From NCBI RefSeq assembly GCF_001683795.1, contig NZ_LIGX01000022.1, forward strand, positions 17,996 to 81,995: DNA of 64,000 nucleotides, in the 5' to 3' direction. Below are positions 1 to 9,884 of this stretch, piece after piece. Each line of letters starts with the position of its first letter. Within the stretch, counting starts at the first letter, position 1. The stretch is from Neoakkermansia glycaniphila (GTDB taxonomy: Bacteria > Verrucomicrobiota > Verrucomicrobiia > Verrucomicrobiales > Akkermansiaceae). Made by a program: the position numbers and the translations under genes. Below the pieces are notes generated by a model. That model had not been told where the DNA came from and did not search any database. It saw only the letters and a list, made by a program, of their open reading frames with translations.

Positions 1-2750
1 TCTTCATCCCTGCTGAAGCTTTCCAAAGCCGGAAGCAGGGCGGCTGAATCCGAATCCACAAGTTTTCGCAAGAGCCTTTCTTTCTCTTCCGAAGTTCCGG
101 ACATCTCTGCAATCAACCGCACATCATGGCCGCATTCCGCCACACTGTATTCCACTTCCCCGGATTCCTCCACAATCCCCATGCTTTCGCCGGATACAAT
201 GCCCTGCGACGAGGAAGCATTGCCCTGTGTATGCGAATGGAGCGACCGTATCAGGATCTTCCATAAGTCGCCATCCGCCACACCGCGATCCGCATTCTTT
301 CTTGCCGTTTTGCCCGTCAAATGCTTTTCCAGAAGAAGAAGCGCCTCTTCATACCCGCTTTCACCCACCAGAGCACACATGAACCGCCTGCACAGCGCTT
401 CCGGCACCAATGTCGCAAAAACACCGGATTCCGTCCACTGGGCCAGTACCGCCAAAATGCGGGCATCCATTCCGGCCTGCGATGAATCCGCCATGAGTTC
501 ACGCACCGCACTGCTTGCACACATCCACCGATACAGAACTTTCACCTGCCGCAATCGTTCATTCCCCATGCTCTCGAACAGGAACTCCGCCATCGACATC
601 ATCAAGGGATGCCCGCCCAATTCCGCAAAACGGTGCAGCAAGCCATTCCTGCGCAGCTCAAGAAGCATCTGCGGCCAGCTTGTCTGGCAGGCTTCGAGAT
701 AGGCGGCCAGCAGCATCCTGCGTTCCTCTTTACCTGGTCGTTCATGGGTCAGGATGGCATGCAAGCGGGAAAACAGACGTTCATCGGGCACAGCATTTTC
801 CGGCCATTCCTGCTCGCTTGGCGGCAGAATGTTCCCGCCGTTTTCATAAATCCATTCGTTGAACACGTTCAAATGCAAAGCTCTCGCCACCACTTGCAGC
901 GACCGGAACACATGTTCCTCTCCAGATTTCATTTCAGGCAGAGGATTCCCCTCTTCATCCAACCCATCAAGGAAAGCGGATACCAGTATTCCGACCTCCT
1001 CTTCCGGGCCGGCGCTTCGGCCTGCATGATGAAGCCAAAAATACAACAAGCCTTTTTTGACGGACCATGCGGAAACTTCCCGACCACTCGCAGCCATCGC
1101 CCCTGTGCCGGACGCCGGATGCTCCATCGCCCACACGGTTTGCCGAGCCAGTTCGCAAGCGCGCAAAGACGACAAGGACAACAGCACATACAGCATCTCC
1201 CGATCCGCCAACTCGGCGACCAGCCTGAACATGCCTTTCCGGCGGAGCAAGGCGCAGAGCATGGCTTCCGTGCCGCGAGGCTCTTCCCGGAAACAGGCAG
1301 CCAGATATTGCCGGCGTTGTTCCACTGGCAGGGACTCATCCGCCACCATCTCCGCAAATTGCGTTTCGAGCCTCCGGGGCAATCCGTCCTGCAGCGGAGA
1401 AGATACCGCGCCGCTCCTCTTCGCCGGAAATCTCAGCAGGGAAAGCCTCATGAACATATGATACAGCTCCATGTTGAAATACCCTCCATCGACCGGAGTG
1501 CCGTCCGCATGGAGCGGCTGCCGCCTGTAAAGAACGTCCAGCACATCCAGATAATATTCCCGCCCGAAGACTTCCAACAGGAATTGCACGGTCAATTCCG
1601 CCTTCGACAAATAGGCGGCATCCATTCTTTTTCTGATAAAAGAAAGGAATTTGACATTCAAGTGCTGCCGAAACTGTTTCTTGTCGCCGAACGAATACAC
1701 GCCGTTGAACGGATAATTTTCCAGAAACCAGTTGTAGAGGTAATGCCAGTAGGGCGGAACATCCACTTCCGCATGGCTCTCGCATTCTTCCACCATGATC
1801 CTCTTCACCGTCAGGGAATCCAGCAACTCCGCCAATGCGGGCAGCATATCGCCGCCGGATTCATGAATGAAGCGCACGACGATTTCCGGCGAGGATTCCA
1901 GAACCGCCGCCAGATACCGCTGCTTTTCAAAATGGCTGATGGCCGGGCTGGACAGCCAGAACATGCTGCCCGCCCATTGCGCCAACAGCAGAGGGCGCAG
2001 GTTTTCCGGCATCCTCTCCACCAATTTCATCCTGACGGCGGTACGGGTGGATTCCGCCAGGGTACGATCGGCATCCAGTCCCGCATTCAAGCAGGCCGCC
2101 AGACGACGCAGCAACTCCGCGTCGCCCTGCACAGCCTCCAGAAAACCGGCCATCAGGCCGGGCCGGGCCGTTGCCAGAGAGGCCAGCATCCTCTGCCGGT
2201 CATCCTGACCGATTTGTCGGCAATCATTCCATGCCGTCGCCAAGATGCCGAATTGCCGCCCGTCCGCACCGGATAAGAGCCGCTCCATGCGGCGCGCTTC
2301 CTGAAAACAGCTCCGCATCAAGAGAGCCAGCGCATCCGGCGCATGCTGGATGATGAACGCCAGCTCTTCCCGCATATCAAAACGGCCGTCGTGCCATTCC
2401 GGCTTGCAAACACCGCAGGACAAATAAAACAGAAGATTTTCCAAACGTCTCTTCGCCAATTCCCGGCCGAAAATTCTCTGCATCGTGCCGGGACGGAAGA
2501 CGCGCTCCAGCTCCTCCCGCACACGCACAGGAAAAACCGTCAACAATTCTTCTTCCTCCATACGGCCCAGATTCAGGGTCAGGGAATCCACTTCGATCAA
2601 CTCGTCCCTTCCGTCAAATCCGGAAAGAAAATCGTCCAGCACCTCCGTGAAGCACCGACGGCAAAAATCATCCCACCCGGCATACAGATCGGCAGCGAAC
2701 GTTTCATTGTCCGCAACGAATTGAAACGATAGCCGGTCTACGGTAATCAT
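1..2750 (-). CDS. eCIS tape-measure protein (CIS_TMP family), C-terminus beyond the window
   Basis: An uninterrupted reading frame starts at ATG 2750 and stays open to base 1, giving at least 916 residues. The N-terminal module (residues about 1-90) has the pattern of contractile-injection-system tape-measure proteins, including IEVDSLTLNLGRMEEEEL at about residues 52-69, followed by an acidic and arginine-rich helical stretch. The rest is Leu/Ala/Glu/Arg-rich and looks helical, as expected of a protein that sets tube length. Its ATG overlaps the TGA of the upstream gp7-like gene (ATGA at 2750-2747), implying translational coupling. The family call rests on the N-terminal pattern and on the position after the baseplate genes. 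An AAA+ ATPase would be the usual next gene. Confidence 0.85.
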   Translation of the reverse strand, partial: MITVDRLSFQFVADNETFAADLYAGWDDFCRRCFTEVLDDFLSGFDGRDELIEVDSLTLNLGRMEEEELLTVFPVRVREELERVFRPGTMQRIFGRELAKRRLENLLFYLSCGVCKPEWHDGRFDMREELAFIIQHAPDALALLMRSCFQEARRMERLLSGADGRQFGILATAWNDCRQIGQDDRQRMLASLATARPGLMAGFLEAVQGDAELLRRLAACLNAGLDADRTLAESTRTAVRMKLVERMPENLRPLLLAQWAGSMFWLSSPAISHFEKQRYLAAVLESSPEIVVRFIHESGGDMLPALAELLDSLTVKRIMVEECESHAEVDVPPYWHYLYNWFLENYPFNGVYSFGDKKQFRQHLNVKFLSFIRKRMDAAYLSKAELTVQFLLEVFGREYYLDVLDVLYRRQPLHADGTPVDGGYFNMELYHMFMRLSLLRFPAKRSGAVSSPLQDGLPRRLETQFAEMVADESLPVEQRRQYLAACFREEPRGTEAMLCALLRRKGMFRLVAELADREMLYVLLSLSSLRACELARQTVWAMEHPASGTGAMAASGREVSAWSVKKGLLYFWLHHAGRSAGPEEEVGILVSAFLDGLDEEGNPLPEMKSGEEHVFRSLQVVARALHLNVFNEWIYENGGNILPPSEQEWPENAVPDERLFSRLHAILTHERPGKEERRMLLAAYLEACQTSWPQMLLELRRNGLLHRFAELGGHPLMMSMAEFLFESMGNERLRQVKVLYRWMCASSAVRELMADSSQAGMDARILAVLAQWTESGVFATLVPEALCRRFMCALVGESGYEEALLLLEKHLTGKTARKNADRGVADGDLWKILIRSLHSHTQGNASSSQGIVSGESMGIVEESGEVEYSVAECGHDVRLIAEMSGTSEEKERLLRKLVDSDSAALLPALESFSRDE

Positions 2751-5104
2751 ACATCGGAAACAGATTTGGAGTGGTTCAGAATGTGCAGAATGCCGTCCGC
2801 ATACGTTTCACTGCCGCTTCGGTGCAAACTCACGCACCACTTGCGGTAATTTTCCTCGAATCTCTGCATTTGAAGAACATCCAGCCAATGCAACCGCGCA
2901 TTCAGGTGAGCCGGGAGAAGGCTTCTGACCAGTTGCTTGCATCTTTCCCGGAAGCGGGCTGATTTGAACCGCGCCGTCCAGTCGGGAAAGACGAATGAAA
3001 CGGTGAAGTATTCAGGCGGATTCAGCAACTGGCGTTCCACGACATACACCACCTCACTCTTGAGATTCAGCTCCCGGAGATAATGGCGCAGCGTCCGGGC
3101 CAGCTCCAGCAGCCTTTCCCGATCGTTCATGCGGCCCAGACAACACCATTCCCGATCCTCATTGTTCCAGAAAGCGAGCAAATATTCCCCCTCTCCGAGA
3201 TGAACCAATTTATAGTTATCCAGACAGACGCCCCCCCGGAACAAGCCACCGCTGATCATATTGGTATGGAAGAAGCCCAATTCCCGCCGCAACGCTTCAT
3301 ACCGCCCGGCGCGCTCCTTTCTCCCGCATTGCCGCCACTCGTTTTCCTCAATCGGCGAATAGCCGATTTTTTCGATATTCCCGATATTGGCCCGATCCAT
3401 CCGGCTTTCATCGATCAGCATGGAAGTCATCCTGTCCCTGAACGGCTTGTATTCAGGATCATCCCCCATCAGAATCAGATTATGGCTGGGAAGGATATTG
3501 CCCACCGACACCGTCTCATCCGCATTCATGCCGAGCAGCCATGACAAATAAGCCTTGATACCGGAAATATTGCTTGCCGACAAACCTCCCTCGATATCGC
3601 AGGCGCGAAAACGATTGCGCACAAGATGCGGCACTTGCCGCAAGAAGGCCATTCTCCTTTTCAGCAATTCGTCTTCCGTTTCACCATCCGCACTGAATTC
3701 GGACAGCCAGTCCGGGCAACTTTCCACGCCGAACAAACGATCGAGAAAATCCAGATAGCGCGTTTTGACGCCGAAGACATCCCGAAACCGATCATTCGTC
3801 TTGTACCGGATCTGCCCTTCCTGCGGCAAAATATCCATGGTCGACAAAACCGCAGCATGCCCGTTCTCAAGGGAAAGCAGATCCTTGACCAGGCGCAGTT
3901 CACTCAATCCTCTTCGGATCACACGATCATACAAATCCAGATAGGAGGACAAGGGGGCGGAACATCCCTTCCCTGCGTCCGTTGCCGATGAAGGCAGAGC
4001 TCCATTCCTCAGGCCATAGCAGCCCGGCATATCGGCGGCAATGGGCTTATGCCCGAACACCCGGCGATACACGCCCCCGGGCAGGAAACGGCAGGCATCG
4101 GCGCCCTTTTCACCACCCTCTGCGGCAGCCGGGCGCAGGCGGGCCAACACATCGGATTGATGCAACACCTGCAGGTTTTCCATGAATTGATCCGCATCAA
4201 AAGAAACTTCCAGCTCATCCACAGTCATTCGAACCCGGAAATCCTGCTGCTGCCGGGGTATCGCAACCTGATACTCCGGGCTGAAATTCGTGATGATGCG
4301 GCCCTTCTGATCCAGAAAATAACAGGTTTTGAAGCCCCTGATGCCCGGGAGAGAGGCAAGCTGCTTGTATAATTCGTGTTCCGTATTGTCCTGCCGGGGT
4401 ATCGTCACCCTCGTTTTCCCGGTCGGGCCTTCCAGCCATTCTTCCGGAGACAATCCGCCGGGTATGCACTCTCCCGCCCGCTCCACCAGCACGGAGCCGG
4501 ACAGATAACGGATGATATGCCAATAAACCAGCGCCAGCAGCTCTGCAGGATCGGCTCCTGCCTCGATTTCCAATTCCGCATGGAAAAACAAAGGCAGCGT
4601 CTTTTGCAGCCGGACGTTTTTCAAGGTTTCGCACAAATTGCGGTGAGCCTGAAAATGAGCCTGCACTTTCTCAAGAATATCCGGTGATTCATCCAGAGGC
4701 GAACACCGCACATTGATATTGTAAGCCCCGGTCGCCGCATCGCACTGAATCCCGATCCATTCCAAAGCCGGAAATTCGGCATACAGCAGTTTCCGATAAT
4801 CGTCCGGCGTCACAGGCGCATTTGAATAAACATCTTCCGGAAAGAACAATCCGAAATGTTCCGGAGAAAAGGCTTCCGCTTCGCCCGTCAAATAATCCTG
4901 CAAATCGAAACCGAGTTTGTAATCCAGCTCTGTCAGGGCATAATTGGCCACATCAGCAATGGTGACTCCCGGATCATGCGCGTTGAAATCCGTCCATACG
5001 CTGCCCGACAGGCGCTGTATCTCGTCCAGCGTCTTTTTCTGCAGGACAGAATACAAAAAATCCTCTTTGCGCTTCTGCTCGATGTACAGGCCGTCGGTAT
5101 CCAT
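2747..5104 (-). CDS. gp7-like (Afp12/Pvc12-type) baseplate protein
   Basis: This 785-aa protein carries near its N-terminus (residues 33-63) the characteristic segment SGSVWTDFNAHDPGVTIADV followed by an ALTELDYK-type sequence. That block is typical of large eCIS baseplate wedge proteins lying downstream of the J-like protein. No signal peptide or membrane segment is visible. The ATG at 5104 has an AAGGATA ribosome-binding sequence just upstream, and the stop overlaps the tape-measure start. Its likely role is a peripheral baseplate wedge subunit pairing with the gp6/J-like protein and gp25 to form the hexagonal baseplate. The central region is poorly conserved by eye, so the subunit number is assigned by motif and gene order. 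Confidence 0.8.
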   Translation of the reverse strand: MDTDGLYIEQKRKEDFLYSVLQKKTLDEIQRLSGSVWTDFNAHDPGVTIADVANYALTELDYKLGFDLQDYLTGEAEAFSPEHFGLFFPEDVYSNAPVTPDDYRKLLYAEFPALEWIGIQCDAATGAYNINVRCSPLDESPDILEKVQAHFQAHRNLCETLKNVRLQKTLPLFFHAELEIEAGADPAELLALVYWHIIRYLSGSVLVERAGECIPGGLSPEEWLEGPTGKTRVTIPRQDNTEHELYKQLASLPGIRGFKTCYFLDQKGRIITNFSPEYQVAIPRQQQDFRVRMTVDELEVSFDADQFMENLQVLHQSDVLARLRPAAAEGGEKGADACRFLPGGVYRRVFGHKPIAADMPGCYGLRNGALPSSATDAGKGCSAPLSSYLDLYDRVIRRGLSELRLVKDLLSLENGHAAVLSTMDILPQEGQIRYKTNDRFRDVFGVKTRYLDFLDRLFGVESCPDWLSEFSADGETEDELLKRRMAFLRQVPHLVRNRFRACDIEGGLSASNISGIKAYLSWLLGMNADETVSVGNILPSHNLILMGDDPEYKPFRDRMTSMLIDESRMDRANIGNIEKIGYSPIEENEWRQCGRKERAGRYEALRRELGFFHTNMISGGLFRGGVCLDNYKLVHLGEGEYLLAFWNNEDREWCCLGRMNDRERLLELARTLRHYLRELNLKSEVVYVVERQLLNPPEYFTVSFVFPDWTARFKSARFRERCKQLVRSLLPAHLNARLHWLDVLQMQRFEENYRKWCVSLHRSGSETYADGILHILNHSKSVSDV

Positions 5105-5123
5105 TATCCTTATCCCTTCTTGA

Positions 5124-5834
5124 TTAGTTCAGACCCGGAGCCTTATTCTTCCATACTTCCGTCATCCGGTAGCGTATCGTTCCCTCGTACATTCGCCTGC
5201 CCCGCATTTGAAGAAACAATCCCCCGTTTTTCCTCTTCCACCGGAGGCAAATGGGACCGCGCCATATCCCCCACCGTTTCTGGGGAGAAGAAAGCCTCAA
5301 CTGCCCCCCGCCGCAATGGCTGGCCTCGGCCTCGGCCATGCGGCAGCACGTCTTTCCGCGATGGTAAACGGCCAATATCCGGTACACCCTGCATCCGTGG
5401 CTTTCCCTGCCGGCTTTCGCCTCAATCGGCAAATCGTGCCAATAACCGTCGGCGGGCATCATCCGGCAGGCATCCCCGGCATCAGGCTCTACGGCAGGGG
5501 AAATGGTACGCCCTTGCGCAATGACAAGCACCGATTTTCCCGTTTCATCCTTCAGAATCAATTCCTTGTTTTGACCCGCAGCAAGAGTCCAGCAAGGAAG
5601 CGCACCACCGCTTCCCTCCCCCCCGAAAGCATCCGCGCCTTCCGGGGCGTTTCCATAGAACGAGGCCCATGTATCATGCCCCTCCCGAGAGTAAAAGGCG
5701 ATACCGTCGCGGGCTGTGCGGACGACGCCGTCTTCCCGTATATTGGGCATCGAGTCGATCAATTCGGCAAACTGTTCCTCCGTAGGAGCATTGCCCGACT
5801 TGAAATATTCCTTAAGCGTGTTCCTGTCTTTCAT
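5124..5834 (-). CDS. eCIS fibre-like or baseplate-associated protein
   Basis: The 236-aa protein opens with RNTLKEYFKSGNAPTEEQFA (residues 4-23) followed by a LIDSMPN-like segment, a motif known from phage and CIS fibre-region proteins. The C-terminus holds an ICLRWKRKNGGLFLQMRGRR-type beta-rich segment ending in an IRYRMTEVW stretch. It sits between the two large baseplate genes, with AGGA upstream of the ATG. Proteins of this general plan occupy the same place in Bacteroidota-type CIS loci, where they are candidate fibre or receptor-contact components. It is short for a complete receptor-binding fibre, so it may be an adaptor. The middle has several Cys and His residues of unknown meaning. 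Confidence 0.6.
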   Translation of the reverse strand: MKDRNTLKEYFKSGNAPTEEQFAELIDSMPNIREDGVVRTARDGIAFYSREGHDTWASFYGNAPEGADAFGGEGSGGALPCWTLAAGQNKELILKDETGKSVLVIAQGRTISPAVEPDAGDACRMMPADGYWHDLPIEAKAGRESHGCRVYRILAVYHRGKTCCRMAEAEASHCGGGQLRLSSPQKRWGIWRGPICLRWKRKNGGLFLQMRGRRMYEGTIRYRMTEVWKNKAPGLN

Positions 5835-8800
5835 AACTGTTCCTGATAATGAAATTGGCTCCGATCTCGGCCCTGCCTATCCCCGCATTCAACGGCAGCA
5901 GCCTGATGCGGGTAATATGAGGAACGAGAACGTACCATGGTTTTTTCGCGGCAATGTATTGCCCGTCGGACTGAACGTCTACATAATCTTCCCAGCCTTC
6001 TCCCGCGCTGATGGACAATTGGTGCAACTGCACGATATCCTCATCATTGACCAGCCGGGAATGCAACTCCCGATAGGAATAATGCCACCCAAGCTCCGGC
6101 AGAGAACCCGATGCCATCCATCCGGAAAAATAGCTGTTGATGCGCCTGCACATTCTTCGCACGACCGCCTCTTCATCCACAGAGCCGGCTTTCATGACAG
6201 CCGCGCAGGCCACATTGATCTGCGGATACTCCGGATTGCACACCCGCAGGGGAGCAAAAGGCGAAGCATATTCTGCAAGGCAATTCCCGATTGCGGACAG
6301 TTTCCACGCCGGAGTCCACGGATACGGGCTGTCCGCCTGTCGGGACAACACAACGACACGCACCTCCGCAGGCGCAGATTCCTTCCTCTGCGGAAAACAA
6401 TACACCTTCTCGATTTCGGAAAACCTCTCCAACACCAGCCGCTCATAATCCTTCGGCGTAATGGCCCGGCGCCTGTCCGCCATGCGGGCGCTCTGCCGCA
6501 CGGCAACCATATCTTCCGTCTCCTCCGGCTGCCCCCCGCATCCGGGCAAAGGCTGGCACACCGCGCCAATCCTCTCATCGGCCTCCAGCAGCTCCTGTAT
6601 TGTCCCGGCGGGCAGGGAATGTCCGTCGCCGCCTTCGGCCTCGACCACCACGCAATTCATGTAAATGCAGCGCACGGCGAGGCACTGCCCCACATCTCCG
6701 CTTACACGCAGCCGCAACCAGAACAGCCCATCCCTGTCCAGCCAGCGTGCATTCACATCCTCCGGCAGCTCGACCTCCATAAAACCGCTTCTGGTCAATC
6801 CTCCCGTCCCGTCTTCAATCACCGCCACACCATCATAATCGTTCCACAACCCTTCTCCCACCCCATAATCACAGGAAAGAACCGGCAAAACTCCATCGCC
6901 ACCCGCCGCACAGCAAACGACATGGCCTCCGGAACCCAGATCGAAATACATCCGCACTCTGCGCACTCCCGGAGCATGGCGAAAAGCGAAATAAAGCAGA
7001 TGCTCCCCGGCCGGATTCCAGGCGAATGCCTGCGGCTCCTTCATATCCACAGGCACAAAACCGGACACCACGGAAATGCGCGACAACTCCACCCCCTCCG
7101 ACCGAAAGCGGTTGATCTCCGCCGTGGCCTTGTAAGAAAGCGACAGATCCGACAGCACGGGAACCACTGGCATGACAGGAAGCGCCCTTTGCCGCTTTTC
7201 CTTATTCCTGCTGTTATGGATCATGGTTTCCGCGAACAGGCGCCTGTACGCTTCCATGCCGAACCCCATTCCCGGCTCCTGAAGTACGATCCGGAAAAAG
7301 CCCGTACGATCCCGGTGGTACTCAAAGGCCTCGCAGGCTGCACCATCCAGGGCTATCTCCCTTGCCGCCTGCCTCCGAAAAGGAATGACGGCATCTTCCT
7401 GCAAGCGGCCCGTCTCCGGCGAGAGTGTAAAAAGCGGTTCGGTCGCGCCGTCGCGCAGGCACGGATGCCATTGCCCGTTTTTCTGCCATTCCGTCTTGAT
7501 GCGGAAAGAAGCATTGGTAATCGACGAAGCCGCCGGATAATTTTTATAAACATCGGCATATCCCCCATCCGTTTGAGGCAGCCTGTTCCATACCCCTCGC
7601 AGCTCGATTTCCGTCCATTTTTTGAAACTCAACTCCTTGTGTCCGAACATCAACCACGCCCCCCGTTCCGCCTGAGTACCGAAAGGATATACCGGCTGGG
7701 AAGCATCCAGCTCTCCCAGTTCATTATACAAGCTGATCGCACGAATACCGCTCGCCTGCACCTCGATTCTGACAGCGGAAAACACGGCGCCCGTCATCCA
7801 TTCATTTCCGGGAACTCCGCAATCAACCAGAATACGGACAATCGGGTCACGGGACTCCAGGCCATGCAGCGCATCCGTGCATGGCACGATAGCGGCGTCC
7901 TGCATATCCAGCTCAAATGAACACGACAACTCCACATCCTCGGAGGAATCGAGAGAAAGAACCGCCGTTTTGCAGATCCAGCCTTCAGCGCCGCTCACCT
8001 CTACGGCAACATCCTGCATACCCTGCCCCAAGGTGGAAGAGGCCTGCATCCCATCCAGCCGGAACAGAAGACGAATACTCCTCTCCCCCTCTTCCAAGAG
8101 CAGCACACGGGATTCGACCATCCAGCCGCATGGCGCCCTCAAAACAGCCTCGGTATTTTCAGGGAACAAGCATGTCTCAAAAGCCGGATCGGAAAAATCG
8201 ACCGGCAGGCGATAAACTTCCCCTCTGCGCTCGAATACGGAATGGACGGCCTCCAGCTTCATGGCTGTCATGAACTCCCTCGATAACGTGCCGTAAAGCA
8301 GCTCCCTGCCGTCCGCCAAAACTCCGGCCTTGAACTTGGTACCCGCTTCAAGGAAAAAACCATTCGAGCATCCCCCGGAAGGCTCAATGGAGACAAAGGT
8401 TCTATCCTGAATGCACGCTCTGGCTCGGGCTTTGAGAATCTCCCGGAAGTAAAAATCTGGCAGCCTCTCGATCGTCCTGTTGAACTTTCGGACAATCTCG
8501 CCGTAATTCCGAACAAACGTCAGCAAAAGAGCCAAAGACGGCTCCATATCACACCCTTCCTCCACCATCCGGATATACTCGTCACTCCGCTCCTTGATAC
8601 AGTGGACGGCATTCAGCATCCTGTAATACGGCAGATTGGAGCGAATGCCGATTTCCTTGCGCCCGGCGGGCTGGCTGTCCGGAAAATCCAGTGATTCACG
8701 CAACGTTTTCTCGATGAGCCGCGCCGCCTGCACATCGGAAGTCCGCGAATATTCCGCCCCAACCTCATGGTAGCGCGAATTCAGAAAACGCCCTATTCGT

Positions 8801-9138
8801 TGCAGCCAGTCCAAAACCTTGTTCCGCAAATCATCGTCGTATTCCTGTTGCCGGGATGTACCTTTCCCCTGTACAAAAGAAGCCTTGTAGCTCCGCACAT
8901 CCTTCTGGACGATTTCAATCAGAATAGTCAGAATATGATCCTTCCAAAGATCCGCCGGCATCACAACCCCTTGGTTGTGAGTATACTCCGAAGAGGCAGC
9001 GCCGCCTACGGATGTAATCCAGCGAAACAGCTCCCGCCAATCGCATTCCATCGCATCGAACCCGCCAAGAACCGCCCGACCCGACCGACAATCGGATTGA
9101 GACATACCCTTATTCACATAGACATCTGCCCCGGCCAT
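5812..9138 (-). CDS. gp6/J-like baseplate wedge protein
   Basis: At 1108 residues this is the largest complete eCIS protein in the window. A C-terminal segment with RAITPKDYERLVLERFSEIE (about residues 885-905) is typical of baseplate assembly protein J/gp6 relatives, as is the following stretch ending near YPQINVACAAVMKAG. The long N-terminal part is specific to the eCIS type (Afp11/Pvc11-like). It follows the gp25 gene with five bases between stop and start, and its 3' end overlaps the start of the fibre-like gene by 23 bases. It should form the inner baseplate ring linking spike, gp25 and sheath initiation. Confidence 0.85.
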   Translation of the reverse strand: MAGADVYVNKGMSQSDCRSGRAVLGGFDAMECDWRELFRWITSVGGAASSEYTHNQGVVMPADLWKDHILTILIEIVQKDVRSYKASFVQGKGTSRQQEYDDDLRNKVLDWLQRIGRFLNSRYHEVGAEYSRTSDVQAARLIEKTLRESLDFPDSQPAGRKEIGIRSNLPYYRMLNAVHCIKERSDEYIRMVEEGCDMEPSLALLLTFVRNYGEIVRKFNRTIERLPDFYFREILKARARACIQDRTFVSIEPSGGCSNGFFLEAGTKFKAGVLADGRELLYGTLSREFMTAMKLEAVHSVFERRGEVYRLPVDFSDPAFETCLFPENTEAVLRAPCGWMVESRVLLLEEGERSIRLLFRLDGMQASSTLGQGMQDVAVEVSGAEGWICKTAVLSLDSSEDVELSCSFELDMQDAAIVPCTDALHGLESRDPIVRILVDCGVPGNEWMTGAVFSAVRIEVQASGIRAISLYNELGELDASQPVYPFGTQAERGAWLMFGHKELSFKKWTEIELRGVWNRLPQTDGGYADVYKNYPAASSITNASFRIKTEWQKNGQWHPCLRDGATEPLFTLSPETGRLQEDAVIPFRRQAAREIALDGAACEAFEYHRDRTGFFRIVLQEPGMGFGMEAYRRLFAETMIHNSRNKEKRQRALPVMPVVPVLSDLSLSYKATAEINRFRSEGVELSRISVVSGFVPVDMKEPQAFAWNPAGEHLLYFAFRHAPGVRRVRMYFDLGSGGHVVCCAAGGDGVLPVLSCDYGVGEGLWNDYDGVAVIEDGTGGLTRSGFMEVELPEDVNARWLDRDGLFWLRLRVSGDVGQCLAVRCIYMNCVVVEAEGGDGHSLPAGTIQELLEADERIGAVCQPLPGCGGQPEETEDMVAVRQSARMADRRRAITPKDYERLVLERFSEIEKVYCFPQRKESAPAEVRVVVLSRQADSPYPWTPAWKLSAIGNCLAEYASPFAPLRVCNPEYPQINVACAAVMKAGSVDEEAVVRRMCRRINSYFSGWMASGSLPELGWHYSYRELHSRLVNDEDIVQLHQLSISAGEGWEDYVDVQSDGQYIAAKKPWYVLVPHITRIRLLPLNAGIGRAEIGANFIIRNSYERQEHA

Positions 9139-9143
9139 AGCTT

Positions 9144-9554
9144 CTAAAGAATCAAATCCGTACCTTCATTCAGATAAAACGGGTACACCATATTGCTGCG
9201 CCTGTTGACGCTATTGATCGTGTAATCCAGCAGAATACGCAGTATCCCCTGCTCATGGTCGATTTTGAATTCGACCGATATCAGTCTGATACGGGGTTCA
9301 AACAAAATCACGGCCCTCTCTATTTCATTCCGAAGAAGAGTCTGTGCCGCCGTATCCATCGCTTCAAAGGCGTATCTGCGCAGATCGCAGCCATAATCGG
9401 GGCGGTGTACCCGCTCTCCCGGAGAACAGCTCAACAAAACACACAAACTCTGCTGTATGTCCTCGTCGCCATCGACCATGTTCACACCATGAGACCTCTT
9501 ACCGAATTCCGGAGGAAAACTCCAGCCCTTGCCTAAAAACGCATTATCATTCAT
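9144..9554 (-). CDS. gp25-like baseplate wedge protein (GPW/gp25 family)
   Basis: This 136-aa protein has the gp25 family layout: a glycine-rich N-terminus (FLGKGWSFPPEF), a segment with EDIQQSLCVLLSCSPGERVH at about residues 33-52, the YGCDLRRYAFEAMD region, then the domain end with EPRIRLISVEFKID and a C-terminal beta strand. These features match T4 gp25, TssE and Afp9. In contractile tails gp25 anchors the first sheath ring to the baseplate wedges. It lies between the PAAR and J-like genes, the usual order. Full family length and no anomalies. Confidence 0.92.
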   Translation of the reverse strand: MNDNAFLGKGWSFPPEFGKRSHGVNMVDGDEDIQQSLCVLLSCSPGERVHRPDYGCDLRRYAFEAMDTAAQTLLRNEIERAVILFEPRIRLISVEFKIDHEQGILRILLDYTINSVNRRSNMVYPFYLNEGTDLIL

Positions 9555-9567
9555 ATGATTATCGTTA

Positions 9568-9867
9568 TCATCCTATCCAAACATTCGGGCAGCCCAGTAC
9601 AATGGAGCCTCCGTGCGCCGTCGTATCCCCCATCCTTGCTGCCGGTTTGCCCCCTATTAACACAGTAGAGGAACCTTTGACAATAGTATCCGGCGGGCCG
9701 ACGCACACGCACATGTCTCCCATGACGGCTGCCGGCAATTTGCCGATCAGCACCGTAGGCACGCCCGGCCCCGCCACAGGGCCTCCCACATGAGGTATGG
9801 GAGGAAGCCCCGGCGTCTGCATGGGGCAGACATGCATATCGCTTATTCTTGCTGCTGGTTGAGGCAT
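9568..9867 (-). CDS. PAAR-repeat spike-tip protein
   Basis: The 99-aa sequence consists of proline/glycine-rich PAAR-type repeats: PAARISDMHVCPM at the start, LPAAVMGDMCVC in the middle and KPAARMGDTTAHGG near the end. Such proteins form a small cone that sharpens the VgrG spike and often binds a metal ion; His and Cys residues are present in suitable places. The ORF carries no extra domain, so it is a tip without an evident fused effector. An AAGG sequence precedes the ATG. It follows the VgrG-like gene by 17 bases. Confidence 0.93.
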   Translation of the reverse strand: MPQPAARISDMHVCPMQTPGLPPIPHVGGPVAGPGVPTVLIGKLPAAVMGDMCVCVGPPDTIVKGSSTVLIGGKPAARMGDTTAHGGSIVLGCPNVWIG

Positions 9868-9884
9868 TGTTTTTCCTTTCTTTT

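Noticed and set aside
609..2276. Plus-strand frame of 555 codons
   Set aside because: It is antisense to the tape-measure gene, has a His/Gln/Arg-rich product with no domain, and results from the codon bias of the true minus-strand gene.
5716..7920. Plus-strand frame of 734 codons
   Set aside because: Antisense to the J-like baseplate gene; low-complexity His/Arg/Pro-rich product.
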